Origin: Chlamydiales bacterium
GTDB taxonomy: Bacteria > Chlamydiota > Chlamydiia > Chlamydiales > FEN-1388
DNA length: 5,170 nt
Direction of reading: 5' to 3'
NCBI GenBank assembly: GCA_021372185.1
Contig: JAJFUY010000033.1
Location: 1-5,170, forward strand
In this document: in pieces, positions 1 through 5,170 of the stretch
Layout of the letters: every line of letters begins with the position of its first letter
How positions within the stretch are numbered: the first letter of the stretch is position 1
Notes under the pieces: model-generated
Database searches by the model: none
What the model was told of the DNA's origin: nothing
Seen by the model: only the letters and a program-made list of their open reading frames with translations
Made by a program: the position numbers and the translations under genes

Positions 1-292
1 TATCTCAATCAAAGGTGAAAGCGTCCTTTCTGGCAAAAAAATTGCCATACCAGACTTAAGAGCGGGTTTTGCCTACCTCATGGCAGCCCTAATCACCAAA
101 GAAGAAAGCGTGATATCTAACCTACACTACCTTGACAGAGGGTACGAAAACTTGGTGCGCAAGCTCACAAGCCTCGGAGCCAACGTCCAGCGCACTGTAA
201 GTAAAGATGCGCCAAAAGCTAACGCCCAAGTAGAAGATTCTCAAGAAGAAGAATCCCAAACCAAACAAAAAACAGTAGAAGCTAGCGTATAA
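1..292 (+). CDS. murA: UDP-N-acetylglucosamine 1-carboxyvinyltransferase (MurA), C-terminal end
   Basis: MurA transfers enolpyruvate from phosphoenolpyruvate to UDP-GlcNAc, the first committed cytoplasmic step of peptidoglycan synthesis. Only the last 96 codons are present; the gene enters from the left edge and the frame starts at base 2, so the ATG at base 80 is internal. The visible part carries the family signature DLRAG (starting at base 53; equivalent to D369-L370-R371 of E. coli MurA) and then LDRGYE, whose Arg corresponds to the PEP-contacting R397. The fold should end shortly after LGANVQR, but the protein continues for about 30 residues of hydrophilic Glu/Gln/Lys/Ser-rich sequence that E. 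coli MurA lacks. This tail looks disordered. The stop codon overlaps the 3' end of the convergent gene by 11 bp. Identity is secure from the motifs; the role of the tail is unknown. Confidence 0.93.
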   Translation, partial: ISIKGESVLSGKKIAIPDLRAGFAYLMAALITKEESVISNLHYLDRGYENLVRKLTSLGANVQRTVSKDAPKANAQVEDSQEEESQTKQKTVEASV

Positions 293-1634
293 CGCTCATG
301 GCGTCCATACAGGCTTTTTGGAAGAGGTTGTTGGAGGAGATGTGAGCGGTCCATTCTTGAATGGTCTGTTGGCTCATCAGCGATCCACCGTGAAGCGAAC
401 CTGCAAGAGCAGAGATATTTTTAAAAAGTATTTCCAGGCTGGGTTTGGCTTGTGGTTCTTTACAGCTAATCAGGCGGCTAATTAACACTTTTTTATCAAC
501 AGCCGTTACTTTGGCTAACAACTTTCGTGCGAGTTCAATGTGTATTTTGCGGCCAGAGTATTCTGATTGCAGTTTATAGGTGTAAAATTTTTCAGGGCAG
601 GCAACAACGCTCGCCTCTAGTTCTTTAAGCTGGGCATAGTTTGCAAGGGGCAGATAGATGCCGGCGGCATAGCCCTCTAATGCCTCACGACCGGCTTCTG
701 CAGTATTTTCAGCCGAGAGATAGCTTGCAAGTGTGTCGTCTTTGTAGATCTCTAAAAATGCATCTTTGACCCACTTCTGAAGCTGTTTTTGGTATACCCC
801 ATCGCGCGCATCCGTAGCATCCATAATTTGAACTCCAGACTCACTTTCAGCAGCATGCGGAACATGAGTTTGACTAAACCGCACAAAATCAGCTGCGACA
901 TCACGGAGACGGCTTTGAAACTGTGAATCAAGTAACCTATCAAAATCTTCACAACATTCTTTAAAAAATTCAAACACGTCACGACGATTGGCTAAAAAGG
1001 CAAGAAATGATTGAGTTTGAATAGTACGTGTAATTTCTTCATTAGACAGCCCAGGATTAAAATCTTTATGTAATGCTTTTAATAAATCTACCATGGGCTC
1101 TTTTGTAACAAAGAACCGTACAGCACTTATAAAGGGTATTCTTTCTATTTCATGAAATCTACCAGTCTTTTTTTGCCCATGCAAAAACATCCAGTGTGCG
1201 CTAGCTGTAGCTAGATGGTGGTTTATTTCTGAATCTACTAAAGCATCGGAGTAATACCTAGGAAAATTCAAATTATACATTGCCTGAACCTGCACTTTAA
1301 TAGTAAGTGCGCTGTGAAAGGCGCAAGCCAGTGTTTTTATAGCATAGGTACTCAAAGTACGAACAAGAAGAGCCGTTACCGCCAATGCCGCCACAGCCTC
1401 CACCAGAGCAAAAAGAGCATTTACAGCATATAATGTACCAATCGCCACATCAATAAGCCCGTGTGTAAAGCGATAGAGGCTTTTTTTATGCAGGGTGACA
1501 GAGGCGTTTGAAATGTGAGAAAACGCACGAGCACAGAAGGTTTTTGGCGCCAGTTGAAAATCAGGATTTTCGTAGTAAATTTCCCCAATTTCACTAAATA
1601 AAACTGTTGAAAGCTCTTGCTGTATTTGATTCAT
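282..1634 (-). CDS. hypothetical protein with N-terminal hydrophobic region
   Basis: I do not recognise this protein. The reading frame gives 450 residues from the ATG at 1634, or 462 from a TTG at 1670. I prefer the ATG because the TTG has no good ribosome-binding site, while an AGG lies 12 nt upstream of the ATG, which is itself a rather long spacing. About residues 59-91 (ATG numbering) form a long hydrophobic stretch rich in Ala, Leu and Val, large enough for one or two membrane helices, followed by a further amphipathic segment. The remaining 330 or so residues look soluble and helical, with charged patches and no recognisable catalytic motif. A bilobed hydrophobic segment plus a cytosolic domain would fit an inclusion-membrane-like or other membrane-anchored chlamydial protein, but this is only a guess. 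Its 3' end overlaps murA tail to tail, and it is divergent from the epmB-like gene. Confidence 0.8.
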   Translation of the reverse strand: MNQIQQELSTVLFSEIGEIYYENPDFQLAPKTFCARAFSHISNASVTLHKKSLYRFTHGLIDVAIGTLYAVNALFALVEAVAALAVTALLVRTLSTYAIKTLACAFHSALTIKVQVQAMYNLNFPRYYSDALVDSEINHHLATASAHWMFLHGQKKTGRFHEIERIPFISAVRFFVTKEPMVDLLKALHKDFNPGLSNEEITRTIQTQSFLAFLANRRDVFEFFKECCEDFDRLLDSQFQSRLRDVAADFVRFSQTHVPHAAESESGVQIMDATDARDGVYQKQLQKWVKDAFLEIYKDDTLASYLSAENTAEAGREALEGYAAGIYLPLANYAQLKELEASVVACPEKFYTYKLQSEYSGRKIHIELARKLLAKVTAVDKKVLISRLISCKEPQAKPSLEILFKNISALAGSLHGGSLMSQQTIQEWTAHISSNNLFQKACMDAMSVIR

Positions 1635-1729
1635 ATAATTTTGATACCTGAATGACAAATATAACTTCAAGCTTTACCGTCAAGCATTAGCTCTAGCATA
1701 TATTGATCAAATAAGACATACTATTTGAC
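1635..1729. promoter_or_regulatory. divergent intergenic region between the hypothetical gene and epmB
   Basis: This AT-rich gap of 95 bp separates two divergently transcribed genes, so promoters for both should lie here. I see an 8-bp palindrome TTGATCAA at 1703-1710 roughly in the middle, but no pair of -35 and -10 boxes with good spacing on either strand. No Shine-Dalgarno sequence is evident before the epmB ATG. The promoter role is inferred from gene arrangement, not from motifs. Confidence 0.3.
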
Positions 1730-2734
1730 ATGAATTTAACAATACTTACTGAAACAATCCCTCTTTGGCGCACAATCTTGCGTCAAAACTTTACCTCACT
1801 TGCAAGTCTTGTTGAATACCTTGAGTTATCACCAGAACATGCTGATGCTATTGATTTTCACCCGCAATTTAGCCTCAACCTTCCTAGGCGTTTAGCTGAA
1901 AAAATTGCCAAAAACTCTCTCATAGACCCACTATTTCTTCAGTTCGTTCCATTAAAAAAAGAACTTGAAATTGACCCCGAATTCGAAGTTGATCCTGTAG
2001 CTGATGCCACATTTCAGCTAAGTGATAAACTACTAAAAAAATATGAGGGACGCGCGCTCATTATTGCTACCTCTGCCTGTGCCATGCACTGCCGCTTTTG
2101 CTTCCGCAAGAATTTTGACTATCAAACCCAAGATAAGACCTTTGCAACAGAGCTAGAGATCTTACGCAAGCACCCAGAAATTGATGAAGTAATCTTAAGC
2201 GGTGGAGACCCGTTATCTCTTAGCAATGAGGTATTAGGCAAACTTCTAGAAAATTTAGGTAACATCCCACACATTACACGTATTCGCTTTCACACACGCT
2301 TTGTGATGGGAATACCAGAACGTGTTGACGCCTCGTTTTTACAGCTTCTTGAAGCCTGCCCCAAGCAAATCTGGTTTATAAACCACTCTAACCACATAAA
2401 TGAGTTTGATGATGACATCTGGAATGCCCTCAAAAGCATACAGAAGCTTGGTATTCCCGTTATCAACCAAACCGTATTGCTTAATGGCGTAAATGGAACC
2501 CACGATGCCCTACATGAACTTTTTACCGCCCTAGTAAATCATGGCATCATGCCCTACTACCTCCACCAGCTAGATGAAGTACAAGGCTCAAGCCACTTCA
2601 AAGTAGAACAGCAAGATGGCCATGCACTCATCGCCTCCCTCATGGCAACCCTCCCAGGCTACGGCGTGCCCAAATACGTCCGCGAAATCCCCAACAAGCC
2701 CAGTAAAACTATTTTAAGTAAGACTATTCTCTAA
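1730..2734 (+). CDS. epmB: EF-P beta-lysylation protein EpmB (KamA-family radical SAM lysine aminomutase)
   Basis: The 334-residue product closely follows the layout of E. coli EpmB (342 residues), which converts lysine to (R)-beta-lysine for attachment by EpmA to a conserved lysine of elongation factor P, relieving ribosome stalling at polyproline. The radical SAM cluster motif CxxxCxxC is at C117, C121 and C124 in the context ACAMHCRFCFR. SGGDPL (157-162) is the SAM-binding segment, and RFHTR, NHINE and PYYLHQLDEVQG match EpmB blocks. The C-terminal VPKYVREIPNKPSK matches the EpmB region VPKLAREIGGEPSK; the Lys of PSK (K326) is the likely PLP-binding residue. The N-terminal segment (about 11-100) also aligns, which favours EpmB over the longer catabolic lysine 2,3-aminomutases. 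The last ten residues are a tandem SKTIL repeat. No efp or epmA gene is in view. The start ATG lacks a visible ribosome-binding site. Confidence 0.87.
   Translation: MNLTILTETIPLWRTILRQNFTSLASLVEYLELSPEHADAIDFHPQFSLNLPRRLAEKIAKNSLIDPLFLQFVPLKKELEIDPEFEVDPVADATFQLSDKLLKKYEGRALIIATSACAMHCRFCFRKNFDYQTQDKTFATELEILRKHPEIDEVILSGGDPLSLSNEVLGKLLENLGNIPHITRIRFHTRFVMGIPERVDASFLQLLEACPKQIWFINHSNHINEFDDDIWNALKSIQKLGIPVINQTVLLNGVNGTHDALHELFTALVNHGIMPYYLHQLDEVQGSSHFKVEQQDGHALIASLMATLPGYGVPKYVREIPNKPSKTILSKTIL
2702..2731 (+). repeat. 15-bp tandem repeat at the 3' end of epmB
   Basis: Two adjacent 15-bp units, identical at 12 of 15 positions, each encode SKTIL and end at the stop codon. They look like a small in-frame duplication that extended the C-terminus just after the likely PLP-lysine motif. 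The differences fall at third codon positions or are silent Leu codon changes, so the duplication is not brand new and the peptide has been kept. Confidence 0.6.
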
Positions 2735-2780
2735 AACAGTGATTTGCTACTCTGCAAAAAAATGCAAGAACTAGTAAGCC

Positions 2781-3130
2781 ATGACCGAAGAAAATAAAAA
2801 AATTGTAAAAGAATGGCTCGGGGTTGCAGGGCAAATTCTAGGTATTGATGCCACGCTTTCTGATGAGGGTGTGTGCACACACTCCAGATTGGAGATGATT
2901 TTGTGCTGGCAATTGAAGTACCAGATGAAGGTGACTGGTTTTGCCTCTATAGCCCCATTGGTGATCTACCTAAATCTAGTGTGGAAGAGGCATTTTTTGT
3001 ATGCCAAAAGGCACTTGAATTAAACGCGTTTCAAGGAGCAAGTAGAGGGGGCGCGATTGGCCTTATCCCTGACCAGTCTCAGCTTATCTACTCTCTTGTA
3101 CGGGGTATAAAAGGCTGTGATGAGTTCTGA
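2781..3130 (+). pseudogene. CesT/SycE-family type III secretion chaperone, frameshifted
   Basis: Two overlapping frames together give a CesT-type chaperone of about 115 residues. Such proteins bind effectors in the cytosol and present them to the type III secretion apparatus. Frame one (from ATG 2781) supplies the N-terminal helix and ends its homologous part at DEGVC. The matching beta-strands then continue two bases later as TLQIGDDFVLAIEVPDEGDWFCLYSP, followed by a helix (SSVEEAFFVCQKALELNAF) and the typical glycine-rich turn and strand GGAIGLIPDQSQLIYSL. The strand-turn-strand order and the sequence LYSPIGDLP are characteristic of the family. Removing one CA unit from the repeat at 2874-2880 restores a single frame. 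The rejoined protein stops at GCDEF, about 15-30 residues short of most members, so the last helix may also be lost. Family assignment rests on pattern recognition. Frame repair by slippage or a sequencing error cannot be excluded. Confidence 0.68.
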
Positions 3131-3239
3131 TGAGGGCTTTTATCATGAAGCAAGTAGTACACGTCTTGCAATCCTCTGTGATGAAAAAACCCAGGAAATT
3201 TCTATCTTTGTTGAAGGATTACAGGCATTGTCAGCTTGA
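3120..3239 (+). CDS. small open reading frame overlapping the chaperone stop, 39 codons
   Basis: An ATG at 3120 is preceded by AAAAGG (3109-3114) at a 5-nt spacing, a better ribosome-binding site than that of most genes here. It overlaps the chaperone frame by 11 bp, the arrangement expected of a translationally coupled operon partner. The 39-residue product is acidic and unremarkable (SSDEGFYHEASS near the start, a predicted strand AILCDEKTQEISIFVEGL, ending at LSA). It stops just before the start of the structured intron-like block, so it may be the beginning of a longer gene cut off by rearrangement. A short genuine gene, or simply the eroded chaperone C-terminus in another frame, are the alternatives. 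I do not recognise a family. Confidence 0.35.
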   Translation: MSSDEGFYHEASSTRLAILCDEKTQEISIFVEGLQALSA

Positions 3240-3244
3240 TAAAA

Positions 3245-3607
3245 AACCTCCGATCAGTCCCCAATTTCGATGTCAGTTATCCCGTTTTCGACATTTTCTA
3301 ACGGTGCTTACTTGTTGTTCATCTCCTTAACATTCACCTGATGCAATTTAATGCACCTTTTCCACTGACGTTCACCACATATGGCATTTAGCCACTGCAG
3401 CTCAGGGTGGTTTGAATCTGTACCTGCATACCGATTCGAGGGGCCTACCCTCATCTTTTACACCAGCAAGGAAACCTTATCTTTGTTTCCGTCGTTTCAC
3501 AAAATCGCCCTCAGCCGGGCTCCATTAACTAATCAACATTACCCACCGTTCCCTTCGGTCACAGTGGGCTTCGCTCAGTCGCCCCAAATCGGGCTCTAAC
3601 ACCACAC
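3245..3607 (-). ncRNA. probable group II intron 5' ribozyme fragment (no reverse transcriptase)
   Basis: Read on the minus strand, this block has no protein-like frame but many local stems. They include GCCC/GGGC just inside the left end, CCCAC/GTGGG, GAGGG/CCCTC, GAATC/GATTC, TGGC/GCCA, GGTGCA/TGCATC (with a G-U pair that forms only on this strand), CCGTT/AACGG and ATGTC/GACAT. It begins at 3607 with GTGTG, matching the GTGYG 5' consensus of group II introns. The stretch around GTGAACGTCAGTGGAAAAGG resembles domain I of bacterial introns as I remember them. No intron-encoded protein, domain V AGC helix or 3' end lies nearby, so it would be a truncated, inactive copy. I could not find a convincing EBS1-IBS1 pairing with the flank. 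Another structured RNA is the main alternative. Confidence 0.45.
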
Positions 3608-3729
3608 CCTATCGAATTTTTGCCTAATGCAGGCCAGGCGCTTTTTACTTCTTCATGGATAGGTTTTTCAGCTTCACTTTGGGTAATGGTTCCAGAAAAA
3701 AGGAGCCAGGCCTAGGCTGTTTATTTAAT

Positions 3730-3867
3730 GGCTTTTTCAAAGAATAACTTTTATGTAAAATTTGCCCTTGAGCTTTAGCTCTCTGGAGTGCTGCGATTCT
3801 TCGCAGCACTCCAGAGAGCTCCGCTCAAAAAACAATTTTGCCATCGCATTTTAGGCATGAAAAAGCC
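3730..3867. repeat. nested inverted repeat around a perfect 20-bp-arm hairpin
   Basis: The core (3777-3820) has two perfectly complementary 20-nt arms around the loop TTCT. It is flanked by a second 6-bp stem, TTGAGC (3768-3773) with GCTCAA (3823-3828), and enclosed by a 10-bp pair GGCTTTTTCA (3730-3739) and TGAAAAAGCC (3858-3867). Neither strand has a T-run directly after the stem, so it is not a standard intrinsic terminator. Perfect arms suggest a recent or maintained element, such as a palindromic repeat or a miniature mobile element, or a cruciform-forming site. Confidence 0.85.
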
Positions 3868-3941
3868 CTTAAACGCTTTTCACAAGAAGCAGTTCACGAG
3901 CTTTGGCTGAATCCGCAGTCAAAGCGCATTAATGTTTTTAT

Positions 3942-3969
3942 TTGCAAATAAACTAACTCGTATTAGACT
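3942..3969 (+). promoter_or_regulatory. weak candidate promoter for the beta-helix gene
   Basis: TTGCAA (3942-3947) and TAGACT (3964-3969) are separated by 16 bp, each matching four of six consensus positions of a sigma-70-type promoter. They lie about 33 bp ahead of the GTG start. The match is weak and chance occurrence is likely in AT-rich DNA; it is offered because a promoter is expected here. Confidence 0.22.
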
Positions 3970-3988
3970 ACCGCTTGCAACCACAAAA

Positions 3989-3994
3989 AAGGAG
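3989..3994 (+). promoter_or_regulatory. ribosome-binding site that fixes the GTG start at 4002
   Basis: AAGGAG sits 7 nt before the GTG at 4002, an ideal spacing. It selects this GTG over the upstream in-frame TTG at 3975, and the resulting N-terminus is a textbook signal peptide, which supports the choice. Confidence 0.8.
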
Positions 3995-4001
3995 TTGTCA
4001 C

Positions 4002-5170
4002 GTGAAAAAATCCTATTTTCTCTATTTGCTATGTATAACACTAGGAATGCAGTCTGCGGCATCCTCAGCTGTAATTAATCCTGGAAAAAACACCAATTTC
4101 ACCAAAGGCAAAAACGCCCACTCAGCTACCTCAGAAACCTTTTACACGGGCTGTGCCGGCAAAAAAAGTGGCGCCAAAACTAAAAGAGCAGCCTCTCTTC
4201 AAGCATAAGTCGTTTTCTCATAAGGATGACTGCTGTAAACATATAAAACATGTTGAATGCAAGATTAACCAGATCTTAGACATCGTCTCTTGCGGTGATC
4301 CAATACACATCACCCAAGAAATGGTCTCAGAAGGATTTACAATTACAGAATCTGGCGCCTATAAGCTTTGCAGTGACATTGTCTTTACACCAGCTGCAAA
4401 CGGAGAAAATGCCATAACGGTAGATGTAGGTGTTACCAATGTCAATATTGACTTTGGTAACTATACTCTAAGCATGAATCCAAGTTCGCAAGCGGCAGAT
4501 AACAATGGCATTTTGATTCAGTCAAATTGCGAAAATATCGTCATCCACGGCGGCACCATTACAGGCTTTTCTGCAAGTTCAATCCGTGGCTATACTGGTC
4601 TAAACACTATTATAGTCAATGATATGATTCTTGAGGGCATTCCTAGTGGCAATCGCCTAATTAATGAAACCGTGGTTTCTGGAGTAAATCTTGGTGCGAT
4701 AGTACAAAACACAGCATCTAATAGCCCAGTAGAAACCCCGCCATCCTATAATATCAGCCTAAACAATCTGATTATTCGAGGATTTCTTTTGAATAATCTC
4801 ACTATCGCCGAGCAGTGTGCTTGGGGCGTAAGCCTTTGGTACTGCAATGACATTCTACTCAATCACGTTGATGTCAGCCAGATTACAATGAGTGGCCTAG
4901 TCCAAAATAGTCTCACCACTGCCCAAGGCTTTGCGTTTCAATTTTGTACTAATAGCATAAGCCGGTTTTGTTCAAGTAAGGCTATAGTCTCTCTGAGCCC
5001 CAATTTTAATGGACTTGTAGTTGGAGATGCCGTTGGCTCGGTCTATTTAAAGTGCGCAAGATGCGAAAATTATGACTGCAGTTACGCTAACAATCTTGGA
5101 ACAAGACGTTCTGGAGGTTTAGTGTTTGTGGGAACTAATGACTTTGTAGCTGAGCGCTGCACAGCTGATA
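4002..5170 (+). pseudogene. exported right-handed beta-helix protein, frameshifted and cut by the window edge
   Basis: The start frame encodes a signal peptide (KKS, hydrophobic core FLYLLCITLGM, probable cleavage after ASSA at residue 23) but stops at 4208. A different frame is open from 4075 to the window end. It gives a Lys/Pro-rich linker (AVPAKKVAPKLKEQPLFK), a Cys-containing segment (DDCCKHIKHVECK...VSCGDP) and, from about residue 100, a repetitive domain with short Val/Ile/Asn strands such as AITVDVGVTNVNIDFGNYTL, NIVIHGGTITGF and NISLNNLIIRGF. That periodicity is typical of right-handed parallel beta-helices (pectate-lyase-like or NosD-like folds), found in many surface or secreted proteins. 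Deleting one A from the A6 run at 4085-4090 joins the frames; the A7 run at 4161-4167 is a second candidate. The intact codon structure over some 1,000 bp argues that the lesion is very recent, corrected by slippage, or a sequencing error. No catalytic residues are recognised. Confidence 0.72.

Larger units (their letters stand above)
3608..3974. other. gene-poor stretch with inverted repeats and possible gene remnants
   Basis: No complete gene is visible. On the minus strand 3711-3610 is open and reads like protein (for example SGTITQSEAEKPIHEEVKSA), running up to the proposed intron start; it has no start codon and a stop lies immediately upstream. The plus strand is also open across it. 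On the plus strand 3772-3951 is open for 59 codons, ending in a plausible C-terminus (HEKALKRFSQEAVHELWLNP), again without a credible start and passing through the hairpin. Both may be fragments of disrupted genes. The rest is taken up by the large inverted repeat and the upstream region of the beta-helix gene. Confidence 0.4.

Noticed and set aside
752..982. 76-residue minus-strand reading frame
   Set aside because: It lies entirely inside the 450-residue minus-strand gene in another frame and has no protein-like features of its own.
3130..3330. 66-residue plus-strand reading frame
   Set aside because: It is another frame over the 39-codon frame and then runs antisense through the structured block; its composition is not protein-like and no ribosome-binding site fits.
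3381..3599. 72-residue plus-strand reading frame
   Set aside because: It is antisense to the structured intron-like RNA. The peptide appears to be a by-product of the stems rather than a real protein.
3245..3607. Ribosomal RNA fragment
   Set aside because: The dense structure first suggested rRNA, but I could not place any universally conserved 16S or 23S segment in it; group II intron features fit better.
3768..3835. Hairpin as an intrinsic terminator
   Set aside because: The stem is strong but followed by A-rich sequence on the plus strand and no clean T-run on the minus strand.
3975..4001. TTG start for the exported protein
   Set aside because: The TTG lies ahead of the AAGGAG ribosome-binding site, and adding nine residues would spoil the signal peptide; GTG at 4002 is clearly better.
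1..5170. CRISPR array or tRNA genes
   Set aside because: No regularly spaced direct repeats and no tRNA-like T-loop or cloverleaf were seen by eye on either strand.

Overview
The window looks like chromosomal DNA from an AT-leaning, host-associated bacterium, most likely an environmental member of the Chlamydiota. The main evidence is a decayed CesT-like type III secretion chaperone gene, a MurA C-terminus, and a secreted beta-helix protein of a kind common in amoeba-associated intracellular bacteria. This placement is inference; Dependentiae or another intracellular lineage remains possible, although a type III chaperone argues against Dependentiae.

Left half (1-2734), intact genes: the C-terminal end of murA (+) meets a 450-residue membrane-anchored protein of unknown function (-), and the two stop ends overlap by 11 bp. 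That gene is divergent from a complete epmB-like (KamA family) radical SAM aminomutase gene (+), whose product would supply beta-lysine for modifying elongation factor P. Its partners efp and epmA are not in the window.

Middle (2781-3974), eroding DNA: a CesT-like chaperone gene is broken by what looks like a 2-base gain in a short CA repeat. A 39-codon reading frame with a good ribosome-binding site overlaps its end. Next comes a highly structured minus-strand block of about 360 bp that resembles the 5' ribozyme part of a group II intron, without reverse transcriptase or 3' domains. The following 367 bp carry no convincing gene. They hold a perfect 20-bp-arm hairpin nested in a larger inverted repeat, plus two short open stretches that may be gene remnants.

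Right part (4002-5170): an exported protein with a clear signal peptide, a Lys/Pro-rich linker and a right-handed beta-helix domain runs off the window. Signal peptide and helix lie in different frames; one extra A in a homopolymer run explains this.

The genes do not form an obvious single pathway. The main pattern is two housekeeping or modification genes beside an accessory stretch with two broken genes and mobile-element debris. Both breaks sit in simple-sequence tracts, so sequencing error, true pseudogenes and slippage-corrected or phase-variable genes all need separating.
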